Source: an uncultured Prevotellaceae bacterium (lineage in GTDB: Bacteria > Bacteroidota > Bacteroidia > Bacteroidales > Bacteroidaceae). From it: 51,093 nt of DNA. Position 1 is the first letter of the stretch; each line of letters starts with the position of its first letter. Where the stretch lies: positions 1-51,093 of the forward strand of contig CACZGH010000025.1 of NCBI GenBank assembly GCA_902780635.1, read 5' to 3'. The position numbers were made by a program, and so were the translations under genes. Positions 24,823 through 32,663 of the stretch are shown in pieces. The notes under the pieces are model-generated. The model was not told where the DNA came from. It was given only the letters and a program-made list of their open reading frames with translations, and made no database searches.

Positions 24823-25971
24823 TTAAATCTTTTTTCTGTAGCACCTGCGGCGTTTGTGCAGTTCAGTCTTGAGTTCGCCCCACTGGCTCTGCACATTGGT
24901 GTTGTTTTCCATCTCCACATTGGTCTCACCCCATTCGAAACCATATGCGGCATAGCGGGGGATGAGGTCGGAGAAGAGCAGTGCATTGGCTCCCTTGTTG
25001 CGGTACTCAGGCAGCACACCTACCAGATAGAGGTCCACGATATTGGTCTTGTGCCATTTGATGGCGCGCAACAGGTGCCACCAACCGAAAGGCCACAGAC
25101 GTCCCTTGCGGCATTTCTGCAGGGCACGGGTAAGTGAGGGAAGGGTAAGGCCCACTCCCACCACCTTATGGGGTTCCACGTTCCAGTCTTCTATCACGGT
25201 GAAGAGGCTGAGGTCTGCCATCGGCATGTACATCTTCACATACTGGTCGACCTGCCGCTCGGTGAGTTCGGAGAAGGAATAGAGGTCTTTGAAGCACTCG
25301 TTGAGCACACGGAACACTTTCTGCCCATAGCCGCCCTCGAACACCTCCTTGCGGGTGAGTTTTTTCACATGAAGGTTGTAGCGGCGCTCTATCATACTGG
25401 CTATCTTGGCATAGCGCTCCGGCACCTCCTTGGGTACGAAGAGCTTGTACTCCACATAGTCGTTGTCTTTCTCATATCCGCCCAGGCGCTCGATATGCTC
25501 GGGGTAGTAGGGGTAGTTGTAGATGGTGGCGAGCGTACCGAGTTGGTCGAAGCCATGGATGAGCATGCCCTCCGGGTCCATATCGGTGAAGCCCAGCGGT
25601 CCCACAATCTCTGTCATTCCCTTGCTGCGTCCGTAGTCCTCGACAGCCTTGAGCAATGCGCCCGACACCTCGATGTCGTTGATGAAGTCTATCCATCCGA
25701 AGCGCACCACCTTGCGGTCCCACTTGGCGTTGGCCTTGTGGTTGATGATAGCGGCCACGCGCCCCACGATGCGCCCATCCTTGTAGGCGAGGTAGTATTC
25801 CGCCTCGCAGAACTCGAAAGCGGCGTTTTTGTCGCTGCTCAAGGTGTGGAGGTCATCGCTGTAGAGCACGGGAGCGTCATACTCGTTGCCTTTGTAGAGG
25901 TCGTAGTGGTATTCAATAAACCGTCTGAGGTCTTTTTTGCTCTCAACTTTCTTGATAGTGATGGCGGACAT
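24823..25971 (-). CDS. GNAT-type N-acetyltransferase
   Basis: A 382-residue soluble protein of the large two-part GNAT family found in Bacteroidetes. The N-terminal half has YHYDLYKGNEYDAPVLYSDD and EYYLAYKDGRIVGRVAAIIN, then IVGPLGFTDMDPEGMLIHGF. The C-terminal half has DLYLVGVLPEYRNKGANALL, which is the acetyl-CoA-binding motif A (V-x-P-x-Y-R-x-x-G). Substrate is unknown. It is separated from parE by 131 bases and has its own promoter at 26027-26057, so it is probably monocistronic. Confidence 0.85.
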   Translation of the reverse strand: MSAITIKKVESKKDLRRFIEYHYDLYKGNEYDAPVLYSDDLHTLSSDKNAAFEFCEAEYYLAYKDGRIVGRVAAIINHKANAKWDRKVVRFGWIDFINDIEVSGALLKAVEDYGRSKGMTEIVGPLGFTDMDPEGMLIHGFDQLGTLATIYNYPYYPEHIERLGGYEKDNDYVEYKLFVPKEVPERYAKIASMIERRYNLHVKKLTRKEVFEGGYGQKVFRVLNECFKDLYSFSELTERQVDQYVKMYMPMADLSLFTVIEDWNVEPHKVVGVGLTLPSLTRALQKCRKGRLWPFGWWHLLRAIKWHKTNIVDLYLVGVLPEYRNKGANALLFSDLIPRYAAYGFEWGETNVEMENNTNVQSQWGELKTELHKRRRCYRKKI

Positions 25972-26026
25972 AGTCTGTTTGGTGTGAAGTGAATGTATCT
26001 AAAGAATAACACATGGATATGAATGA

Positions 26027-26057
26027 CAAAATTAAGGTTTTCTGCCGAATTGACAAA
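26027..26057 (-). promoter_or_regulatory. promoter of GNAT gene
   Basis: Minus strand: TTTG (26057-26054), 19 nt, TAATTTTG (26034-26027), full consensus. A second TAATTTTG at 26067-26074 lacks a matching -33 box. Confidence 0.75.
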
Positions 26058-26117
26058 ATTTTATGGCAAAATTAACCAAACTATGGATTAAGGAGTAAAA
26101 AATATGATTACATTTGT

Positions 26118-27365
26118 CTACACTCCTACACTCCTAAACTTCTCACATATAAAAATAACATGTTCTCGTCGGCCTATGGTGGAGGCGAAGAGCCAGGTGT
26201 CACCGCCATCGGCGAGATGGAGTCGGCGCCGCAGTTGGTCGGCAGTCATGGGGAAGTTGCGCACGGTGATGTTGGCACGGTCGATGCCTTCCAATGCCTC
26301 TCGCAATTGTTTTTTGTTGGTGGTTGTGGTGTGGAGGATGTGCAACTGCCGCCCGGGGAAGTCGGGCAGGTGTCGGTCGGCTACGAAGAGGTGGCTGTTG
26401 TCGGCAAGGGCGCGGATGGGAAAGTGCTGTGCCAAGGCAGCGAAGCACCCTGCCTTCATGATGGCGGCATTGGGTTCATAGAGCCATGATGCCGTTGCTG
26501 TTTCTCCGATATTGGATAGGGAGGGGCAGGGGGGCAACACTAGTTCCTCCTGTGTGTTGGTGACAAAACGGTTGTCGTCGTTGACGCAATGGAGGGCAAC
26601 GGAAGGGTTGTGCTGCCGTGCGTCAAGCACCACGAGGAGTTCCTTGCATTCGTTGCCAGTGGCGACAATGTGGATTTCGCGTAGCGCCCCAGGACAGGCG
26701 GCATCCAACAGTATGGCGGTTTGGTGCCAATCGAGCATGGGTGAGAGTTTCACCATGAGGAGGTCGGTCTTCTCCATCAGCATGGGGAGGACGGGCAGGA
26801 TGTCGGGGGTGCAGTCGCTGATGGCAAAGGTGCGTCCACCGTGGGAGTCGCGCCGGGCGGGGTCGACAAAGACAAGGCTTTGGTGGGGTAGGTGAGATAA
26901 AACCTCAAGTCCGTCGCCCTCTGTCACTGTGGCATTATTGATGGCGAGTACTTGAAAATTGTGTTGCGCAGCCTCACACAGATGCGCCTGTTGCTCAATG
27001 TAATGCGCTTGTCTGAACAAAGGGGCAAGGAATGAGAAGTCTACGCCCATGCCGCCGGTGAGGTCGGCCATAGTGTCGAAATCTTGCAGCAGGCGCAGAC
27101 AGATTTCTGTTTTGTAGTGTGCGGTGACCTCAGAGGAGCATTGCTCAAGGGCAAGGTGCGGAGGATAGAGAATGTCATCATGGGCAGCCCATGAGAGTAG
27201 TTTGGTGCGTGCCCTTTGCCATCCGTCAATCTGTTGGATGGCAAAGGGCACGTCGATGTCAGCATATTTACTGGCTTGCAGCGCCAGTTGCCGCACATCA
27301 TCCAAACGGTGTTCCCGTATGAAGTCTTCTAATCCATTCGAGACAGATAAACTTTCATCCTTCAT
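26118..27365 (-). CDS. THUMP-like/SAM-dependent methyltransferase
   Basis: About 415 residues. The central class I methyltransferase fold has TMADLTGGMGVDFSFLAP (SAM-binding motif I), an acidic strand with YIEQQAHLCEAAQHN, and SLVFVDPARRDSHGGR (motif IV, DPAR). The C-terminal part, about 80 residues with LRRRLHLADGGDTWLFAST, is the THUMP-like domain of this Bacteroidetes family. RNA methylation is likely, target unknown. The start is uncertain: ATG 27365 is used here, while ATG 27389 lies inside a 27-bp palindrome directly after the VanX-like stop. The DNA at the start is a GGATGAAG-rich run, so codon choice there may be unreliable. Confidence 0.82.
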   Translation of the reverse strand: MKDESLSVSNGLEDFIREHRLDDVRQLALQASKYADIDVPFAIQQIDGWQRARTKLLSWAAHDDILYPPHLALEQCSSEVTAHYKTEICLRLLQDFDTMADLTGGMGVDFSFLAPLFRQAHYIEQQAHLCEAAQHNFQVLAINNATVTEGDGLEVLSHLPHQSLVFVDPARRDSHGGRTFAISDCTPDILPVLPMLMEKTDLLMVKLSPMLDWHQTAILLDAACPGALREIHIVATGNECKELLVVLDARQHNPSVALHCVNDDNRFVTNTQEELVLPPCPSLSNIGETATASWLYEPNAAIMKAGCFAALAQHFPIRALADNSHLFVADRHLPDFPGRQLHILHTTTTNKKQLREALEGIDRANITVRNFPMTADQLRRRLHLADGGDTWLFASTIGRREHVIFICEKFRSVGV

Positions 27366-27381
27366 CTTCCAACCTTCATCC

Positions 27382-27408
27382 AAAGTCATCAAGTCACTTG
27401 ATGACTTT
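27382..27408. repeat. 27-bp palindrome across stop and start
   Basis: A perfect inverted repeat of 13 bp arms (27382-27394 and 27396-27408) with a single central base. It covers the end of the VanX-like gene and one possible ATG of the methyltransferase gene. A T-run follows on the plus strand only (27412-27420), opposite to the direction of transcription. Confidence 0.8.
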
Positions 27409-28176
27409 ATAAAGTTTTTTTGCCTCCTGCCGTGTGCAGAGGTTGAAGTGCCACCATTCGGTGCGCAGCGGACGGAAGCCCCCGGCTGCCATCACCTCGC
27501 GAAGCAGTTCGCGGTTGGCTTTGGCCTCTTCGGTCATCCGATGCTTTGCTACAAGTTGGGCTTCGTGGTCGATATGCGAGAGGTCGCCCATGAAGTCCAC
27601 CTTTGCGCCCATGGGGATGGTGTCGCCGCCCACGCGGCAGATGGAGATATCGACCGCCATGCCATAGTTGTGCATGCCGCCGCCGCGTGCCGGATTGCTC
27701 ACATAGAAGTATTTGGGCGTGTTTTTCACCACATCCCACATCTTCTGCTGGATGCGCATGGGACGGGTGGCGTCGAAGATGATGAGGCTCAGTTCGGGAC
27801 GCAGTTCCTTAAGCCGTTTCTGTGCTTTGACGAGCGCCTGGGCAGCTTTCGGATGCAGGTATCCCTCGCGGAGGTCATCGTAGAGTATGCGGCCAGTGAA
27901 GTTGTCGGGACGAGAGTACATCAGGCTTACCTCGATGGTGGGGTCGAGCTGCTGCACATTGACCATACCTTGGCGCTCCATCGACAGTGCCGTGGCGCTG
28001 AGTGTCACCGTGTCTCTCTCCACCGCCGTTGTTTTGGTCTTCTCCGCTGTGTCTCTCTCCTCCGCTGTGTCAAGAGTGGTGTCGGCAGAGGTTCCGGCAG
28101 CAAGCACTGTCGCCTGCTCCCCCCGTGGGTGAGAGCAGGCGATCAGCATTGTAGCGATAAGTAGGATACTTCTCAT
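27394..28176 (-). CDS. D-Ala-D-Ala dipeptidase (M15 VanX/DdpX-like) lipoprotein
   Basis: A 260-residue lipoprotein with lipobox LIAC (Cys 14). M15D family features are complete: substrate Arg in FDATRP (R138), zinc ligands H169 and D176 in GGGMHNYGMAVD, catalytic E240 and zinc ligand H243 in TEWWHF. These enzymes split D-Ala-D-Ala released from peptidoglycan. A Thr/Glu-rich linker (residues 28-60) separates the lipid anchor from the domain. Chromosomal location beside general envelope genes suggests wall recycling, not vancomycin resistance. It shares a base with the LemA stop codon. Confidence 0.9.
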   Translation of the reverse strand: MRSILLIATMLIACSHPRGEQATVLAAGTSADTTLDTAEERDTAEKTKTTAVERDTVTLSATALSMERQGMVNVQQLDPTIEVSLMYSRPDNFTGRILYDDLREGYLHPKAAQALVKAQKRLKELRPELSLIIFDATRPMRIQQKMWDVVKNTPKYFYVSNPARGGGMHNYGMAVDISICRVGGDTIPMGAKVDFMGDLSHIDHEAQLVAKHRMTEEAKANRELLREVMAAGGFRPLRTEWWHFNLCTRQEAKKLYKVIK

Positions 28177-28754
28177 TAGAATTGTACTTTAGGAGCATTT
28201 TGTGCCCCCTCATCAGCAGCGAATTTTTCCATGGTCTGGAATCCGAAGATGCCAGCCAGGAGGTTGTTCGGGAATGAGCGTATCTGCCTGTTGTAATCGG
28301 TCACAGCAGAGTTGAATTTGTTGCGTGCCTCATTGATGCGGTTTTCGGTGCCCTCCAACTGTTTCTGCAGGTCCATGAAGGTCTCATTAGCTTTCAGGTC
28401 GGGATAACTCTCCGAGATGGCAATGAGTCGGCCGAGAGCCTGACCCAGTTCTCCCTGTGCTTTCTGATATTCAGCGAGTTGCTCGGGTGTGCAGTTGCTC
28501 GGGTCGATGGTCATCTGCGAAACCTTGGAGCGAGCCTCAACCACTTCTGTGAGGGTTTTCTCCTCATGTGTGGCGTAGCCTTTCACGGTCTCCACGAGGT
28601 TGGGGATGAGGTCGGCCCTGCGCTGGTAAGCAGACTGTACGTTGGCCAATGCATTGGTGGCTTGCTCTTGGATAGCCACCATGCCGTTATAGGCTTTAAT
28701 CGCCCAAAGTGCGATGACGGCCAAAACGATGATTAAGATGGTTGTTTTTTTCAT
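28176..28754 (-). CDS. LemA family protein
   Basis: A 192-residue LemA protein: a short N-terminal membrane segment (TTILIIVLAVIALWAIKAYN) followed by coiled-coil helices with the family hallmarks ANVQSAYQRRADLIPNLVET, VKGYATHEEKTL, and a C-terminal YNRQIRSFPNNLLAGIFGF. The domain is thought to face the periplasm. LemA genes usually stand next to a TPM-domain gene, as here, where the TPM gene is 60 bases upstream. Precise function is unsettled; envelope maintenance is the usual suggestion. Confidence 0.95.
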   Translation of the reverse strand: MKKTTILIIVLAVIALWAIKAYNGMVAIQEQATNALANVQSAYQRRADLIPNLVETVKGYATHEEKTLTEVVEARSKVSQMTIDPSNCTPEQLAEYQKAQGELGQALGRLIAISESYPDLKANETFMDLQKQLEGTENRINEARNKFNSAVTDYNRQIRSFPNNLLAGIFGFQTMEKFAADEGAQNAPKVQF

Positions 28755-28813
28755 TTTCTGATGATTTTTATGGGTTGATAATAATGTTTTTTCTTACCAA
28801 GGGGATATGTCTT

Positions 28814-29644
28814 TTACCAGCTGCCGCCGGCACCTCCGCCACCGAAACTGCCGCCGCCGAAGCTACCTCCTCCAAAGCCGCCGCCACCGCCGCTGCTCCA
28901 GCCACCACCGCCGAAGCTGCCGCCGGAATAGCCTCCACCTCCACCGCCTCCGATGAAGATGTTGCCGTTGTGGCGCCACAGCCAGATGATGATGATGATG
29001 AGAATGATGAGGGTGAGGAGGTTGCCGCCGCCTTCGTCATCATCGATGATCATCGATGTGGCTGGTGGCAGTTCTCCTGTCTTCAACTGAGTATAGGCCG
29101 CCTTGCTCGTCTGAAACACGGCAAGGTCGGGGTTGCCTGCCCTCATATTGGGCTTGATGAAGTTGGTGGCGATACGGTTGCACGTGATGTCGGGCAAATA
29201 CTCTTCCAGTCCCATTCCCGGTGCGATGAAGTACTGCCTGTCCTCCACGGCGATGACGATGACCAGTCCGGTGCGGGTGTCCTTATAACCCACGCCGTAT
29301 TTGTTGCCTATGTCCTGCGCTACGCGGAAGGCGTCGCCGTTACTCACATGGTTGACGATGACGAACACAGACTGCACGTCGAGTTCGCTGTTGAGTTTGC
29401 GAAGATAGTAGTTGGCACTGTCGCGGTACTCCTGTGTGAGGATGTTGTCGGGGTCGCAGACAAACTGCGTGGAGTCGGTCAGGAAAACCATCGGGATATT
29501 GTCGGCGTTCCAGATGGGGTAACCGTCTTCCGCCTTCTCAATAGAGGCAGCAGACAATGAGATGGTGCCCATCATCAAAATGAGCATCATCAGCAGTGCG
29601 ACCCACGGTCGTCTCATGCCTCGGCTTTCAGTCATTTTTCTCAT
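28814..29644 (-). CDS. TPM domain protein with Gly-rich tail
   Basis: About 276 residues. A signal peptide (RRPWVALLMMLILMMGTISL then SAAS) precedes the TPM domain (about residues 45-180: VCDPDNILTQEYRDSANYYL, SVFVIVNHV, GYKDTRTGLVIVIAVEDRQY, FIAPGMGLEEYLPD). A membrane helix follows (LLTLIILIIIIIWLW) and then about 60 residues of GGSFGGGG repeats ending GGAGGSW. This is the usual YgcG layout next to LemA. ATG 29644 is chosen because it lies 19 bases past the -7 box at 29663-29670; longer frames would begin inside the promoter repeat. Confidence 0.9.
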   Translation of the reverse strand: MRKMTESRGMRRPWVALLMMLILMMGTISLSAASIEKAEDGYPIWNADNIPMVFLTDSTQFVCDPDNILTQEYRDSANYYLRKLNSELDVQSVFVIVNHVSNGDAFRVAQDIGNKYGVGYKDTRTGLVIVIAVEDRQYFIAPGMGLEEYLPDITCNRIATNFIKPNMRAGNPDLAVFQTSKAAYTQLKTGELPPATSMIIDDDEGGGNLLTLIILIIIIIWLWRHNGNIFIGGGGGGGYSGGSFGGGGWSSGGGGGFGGGSFGGGSFGGGGAGGSW

Positions 29645-29662
29645 GATTGCCTGTTTGACGTG

Positions 29663-29693
29663 CAAATATAGTGCAAATTGAGCGCAATGCAAA
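29663..29693 (-). promoter_or_regulatory. promoter of TPM-LemA-VanX operon
   Basis: Minus strand: TTTG (29693-29690), 19 nt, TATATTTG (29670-29663), full consensus. It belongs to the first unit of the repeat array at 29663-29994. A second complete promoter with identical spacing is at 29750-29780. Confidence 0.8.
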
Positions 29694-29994
29694 GGAAGAA
29701 ACGAAGTTTTTTTACTTTCATTGCCGAGATGCAGCCTATATTCGCGGAGCAAATATAGTGAAAGGCGAGAGAAAAGCAAAATAAAAAACAAATTTTTTGA
29801 TTTTGCTTTTCCGAACCGCATCCTATATTCGTGTAACAAATATAGTGCAAAATTCCGATTAAGCGAACAAAATACAAATTAATTTGCATTTTTGAGCGCA
29901 AGGAATTTATTTAAATTGAGCGCAATGCAAAGGAAGAAACGAAGTTTTTTACTTTCATTGCCGAGATGCAGCCTATATTCGTGTAACAAATATA
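29663..29994 (-). repeat. promoter-bearing 87-bp repeat array (A)
   Basis: The -7 boxes at 29663, 29750 and 29837 lie exactly 87 bp apart; a fourth is at 29987. Units 1 and 2 have TTTG exactly 19 nt upstream; unit 3 is degenerate. Each unit contains an A/T-rich hairpin, and unit junctions are palindromic (CTATATT...AATATAG). The segments 29675-29743 and 29913-29981 are almost identical. The 382-bp gap between the TPM and EamA genes is filled by this array. Confidence 0.8.
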
Positions 29995-30025
29995 GTGCAA
30001 AATTCAAAAAGTTTGTGTAGAGTTG

Positions 30026-30910
30026 TCATTCATCCTCCCTCACTTTGCGATTGGCAACGAACACTCCTAAGAGGATGAGGGCACTTCCAATATACGCCAT
30101 CAGCGTCATGGGTTCCTGAAGAAACAACGCACTGGCAATGATTGTGGTGATGGGATTCAGATAGACATAATTGCTGGTGGAAATGGCACCGATTTTCTTT
30201 ACAGCAACACTCCACCAAAGGAAACACAGAAAAGAGGCGACAACGGAAAGGAACAAAAGATTCATCCAAATAGTGGGTTGTCGCAGCTGTTCCAATGGGA
30301 AACTCCATGGCTTCAGTAAAAACAAGGGGATAACGGTCAGAATGCCATAGAAGAAAACTTTTCGGGTAATATAAGTGGCCTCATAGCGGGTAGACACTCT
30401 CTTGATGACCAGACTGTAGATGGCCCAACTGAAAGCAGCCACAAGGGCAAGCATATCGCCTAGGGGACTCAGTTGGAGCACGAAATGCCCGTTGTATACC
30501 ACCATTCCTACCCCTATCAAGGCTGTCACCGAACCCAAAATCAGCGGGACAGTCGCTTTCACACTCTTCACAAACAGGATGGCAAGGAGCATGGTGATGA
30601 GTGGGGCGGTGCATACGATGAATGCCACATTGTTGACATAGGTAAGACCAATGGCGGTGTTCTCTGCCACGAAATACACAGTTCCTCCTACCAGTCCCAA
30701 GATAAAGAACAACCCTTCGTCAGTCCATGACTGCGACCTGATGGTCTTGGGGGAGATGGTCCAGATACATAGATAAGCCACAATGAACCGGAGCAGGAAA
30801 ATCTCCATCGGTTGCAGTCCGTGCTGCAACAATACCTTGGTGTTGACAAATGTCACACCCCAGATGGCGATGGTCAGGACAGCCAACAAATGATATCCCC
30901 AATTTCTCAT
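30026..30910 (-). CDS. EamA/DMT family transporter
   Basis: A protein of about 294 residues with ten predicted membrane helices in two homologous halves, each an EamA repeat (first AVLTIAIWGVTFVNTKVLLQ, second LALVAAFSWAIYSLVIKRVS). The conserved NPITTIIASALFLQEPMT lies near the end of the second repeat. DMT transporters export or exchange small metabolites; the substrate cannot be read from sequence. ATG 30910 is chosen because the promoter -7 box is at 30956-30963. Upstream extension frames run through the promoter repeat. Confidence 0.9.
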   Translation of the reverse strand: MRNWGYHLLAVLTIAIWGVTFVNTKVLLQHGLQPMEIFLLRFIVAYLCIWTISPKTIRSQSWTDEGLFFILGLVGGTVYFVAENTAIGLTYVNNVAFIVCTAPLITMLLAILFVKSVKATVPLILGSVTALIGVGMVVYNGHFVLQLSPLGDMLALVAAFSWAIYSLVIKRVSTRYEATYITRKVFFYGILTVIPLFLLKPWSFPLEQLRQPTIWMNLLFLSVVASFLCFLWWSVAVKKIGAISTSNYVYLNPITTIIASALFLQEPMTLMAYIGSALILLGVFVANRKVREDE

Positions 30911-30955
30911 GTTCTCTCCAATCGTTCTTGGTATCAAACTCCTGTATATTCGTTG

Positions 30956-30986
30956 CAAAGGTAGTGCAAGGTGAGAGAAATGCAAA
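30956..30986 (-). promoter_or_regulatory. promoter of EamA gene
   Basis: Minus strand: TTTG (30986-30983), 19 nt, TACCTTTG (30963-30956), full consensus. The surrounding DNA (GAGAGAAATGCAAAACAAAT, then AACAAAG) is a single diverged member of the same promoter-repeat family. Confidence 0.8.
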
Positions 30987-31110
30987 ACAAATAACAAAGT
31001 TTTTGATCTTGCATGATATTTGGCACTTAATAGATGTATCCCATAGCCGAAGTAGGTGACACTGATTGCATTTTTTGCCAGAAATAATCCATTTAGTTTA
31101 GTTTTTTTAA

Positions 31111-31118
31111 TACCTTTG
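31111..31118 (+). promoter_or_regulatory. possible -7 box upstream of pseudogene
   Basis: TACCTTTG matches TAnnTTTG on the plus strand, 113 bases before the ATG of the broken gene at 31231. No TTTG occurs at the right distance, so this is weak. Confidence 0.3.
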
Positions 31119-31230
31119 CATCATAATGAAGCATCTGTAGAGTTATCTCTGCTGAGATACGCCAACCGAACGGTTAGTCACGGTGGTCCAGATTGGATGC
31201 GAATTGATTATCAATTAAAACTAACTATTT

Positions 31231-31665
31231 ATGTACAGTTCTATTATGCCTGCAGAAGTAAGGCTTGAAATGTCGGATGATGCACCATTGGGAGGTGCTA
31301 TTGTGTTTTCAACTGATGTCAATGTGGTGAGGCTGCATCGGATAAAGTTGTTGAATTTGTTTTCACAAATAATTGTGACATTTTGGCAAAGAGTGTTTCT
31401 CATGTAGAAAATCCACAAGATTCTTTCATGGCTGAATGGCAACCAAGTTGAACAGATAAGCAACTTAACGATTCTTCCACAGCATGGGATTTATTTTTCT
31501 CCATCAGGAAAAAGATTTAAAGAAAACAGTGTCCGTTTGGAAATTGCTGGTGCAAACAGAGTGTTGTTGACCGAAATGGGTAAAATTATTCTACAATGCT
31601 TCCATCAACAATCTGTTATGGTTGTATGCTATGATGAAGGTGTGAAGTTTCATATTCATCGATAG
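31231..31665 (+). pseudogene. broken gene with two compensating frameshifts
   Basis: Reading from ATG 31231 gives MYSSIMPAEVRLEMSDDAPL then GGAIVFSTDVNVV. The sensible reading then moves to another frame near 31324-31329 (EAASDKVVEFVFTNNCDILA, SVSHVENPQDSFMAEWQPS) and back to the first near 31443-31450 (QISNLTILPQHGIYFSPSGK, NSVRLEIAGANRVLLTEMGK, ending YDEGVKFHIHR). The total span is a multiple of three, so the shifts cancel. The original protein would be about 144 residues; I do not recognise the family. The first frame alone hits TAG inside the shifted part. A terminator-like hairpin follows at 31714. Sequencing error is an alternative explanation. Confidence 0.55.
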
Positions 31666-31713
31666 ATGACAGAAAAGCTAATTCATTCATAAAGGTTGAC
31701 AAAAACAGCTAAA

Positions 31714-31740
31714 TATGGAGACAGCATTTCTGCCTCCATA
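31714..31740. terminator. hairpin terminator before ndk end
   Basis: TATGGAG-a-CAG (31714-31724) pairs with CTG-c-CTCCATA (31730-31740) around a 5-nt loop, with one internal mismatch. A T-run follows at 31748-31753, so it should stop plus-strand transcription of the broken gene; it may also serve ndk on the minus strand. Confidence 0.6.
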
Positions 31741-31777
31741 CTCACTCTTTTTTAATGGGTATTATGCTGCCAAGTCT

Positions 31778-32242
31778 TTACTTTGCTTCTCCATCACCAT
31801 AGATGAAACCGAAGGTGCAGCTGGGATAGTCGAATATCTCCTCATCACGGAAGAAACGCTTCAGTTCTATCTCGGCGTTCGAGGTGGAGTCACTGGCGTG
31901 GACGATATTTTGCTGATTGCTCATTGAGTAGTCGCCACGGATGGTTCCGGGGGCAGCCTCACGTCCGTTGGTGGAACCTGTCATGGTGCGCACCACCTGC
32001 ACGGCATCCACACCCTCAAGGGCAAGGGCAATTACTGGTGATGCCTGCATGGAGGCAGCCAAAGAGGGGAAGAAGGGACGGTCTACAAGGTGGGCATAGT
32101 GCTCGCGCAGAATCTCATCGGAGAGTTGCATCATCTTCATGCCTGCCACACGCAGTCCGCGGCGCTCAAAACGGTTCACAATCTCACCAATCAACTGTCG
32201 CTGAACGCAACTGGGCTTCAGCAATACTAAAGTTTTTTCCAT
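31778..32242 (-). CDS. ndk: nucleoside diphosphate kinase
   Basis: A 154-residue enzyme that balances nucleoside triphosphates by phosphate transfer through an active-site histidine. H115 is in NIVHASDS; the N-terminus MEKTLVLLKPSCVQRQLIGE and the ALEGVDAVQVVRTMTGST segment are typical. ATG 32242 gives the standard length; the longer frame would run into the promoter repeats. Three complete promoters in tandem lie upstream (32277-32482), an unusual arrangement for a housekeeping gene. Confidence 0.96.
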   Translation of the reverse strand: MEKTLVLLKPSCVQRQLIGEIVNRFERRGLRVAGMKMMQLSDEILREHYAHLVDRPFFPSLAASMQASPVIALALEGVDAVQVVRTMTGSTNGREAAPGTIRGDYSMSNQQNIVHASDSTSNAEIELKRFFRDEEIFDYPSCTFGFIYGDGEAK

Positions 32243-32276
32243 AATATCAACAATTTTACATTTGAAACAATTTTTG

Positions 32277-32482
32277 CAAAGATACGAATAAGCGAGAGGA
32301 AAACAAAATAAAAACGAAGTTTTTGAATTTAGCTTTCCCGAGCGAAAGTATCTTCGACGTAAGTCAAAGATAGTGAAAGCCGAATGCAATGCAAAATAAA
32401 AAGTCATTTTTTTGCATTGCTGAGGCGCATCCTATTCTTCGATGCTTGCATCAAAGATACGAATAAGCGAGAGGAAAGCAAA
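32277..32482 (-). repeat. three tandem promoter-bearing repeats upstream of ndk
   Basis: Three complete minus-strand promoters lie in a row, each TTTG, exactly 19 nt, TATCTTTG. The -7/-33 pairs are 32277-32284/32304-32307, 32365-32372/32392-32395 and 32452-32459/32479-32482. The period is 88 then 87 bp, the same as in array A. Within each unit the -33 box lies in the arm of an A/T-rich hairpin. The nearest promoter leaves a leader of about 30 nt before ndk. Confidence 0.8.
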
Positions 32483-32563
32483 ATAAAAAACGGAGTTTTT
32501 GAATTTTGCTTTTCCGAGTAACGGATTGGGCAACACTCAAAATGAAGCCCCGAATATCAATAT

Positions 32564-32625
32564 CAACACAGAGGCACAGAGATACAGAGTTTTTATTTTC
32601 TCTGTGTCTTTGTATCTCTGTGTTG
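32564..32625. repeat. 26-bp imperfect hairpin (CTCTGTG repeat)
   Basis: Arms at 32564-32589 and 32600-32625 pair over 26 positions with a few G-T wobbles and one mismatch around a 10-nt loop. It is composed of CACAGAG/CTCTGTG words, a repeat type I recall from intergenic DNA of many bacteria. It lies 39 bp past the glycosidase stop and could end that transcript, but no T-run follows on the minus strand. Confidence 0.65.
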
Positions 32626-32663
32626 TATTTATATATGGAAGTGAAAGTATCTTCGACGTTTAG

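Noticed and set aside
25168-25992. 274-residue plus-strand frame opposite the GNAT gene
   Set aside because: Shadow frame; the minus-strand protein has clear GNAT motifs and its own promoter.
31019-31024. TGGCAC as another sigma-54 site
   Set aside because: No TTGC at the required distance; only the 37681 site has both elements.
31221-31463. 80-residue minus-strand frame
   Set aside because: Opposite the broken plus-strand gene, whose reconstructed protein is far more protein-like.
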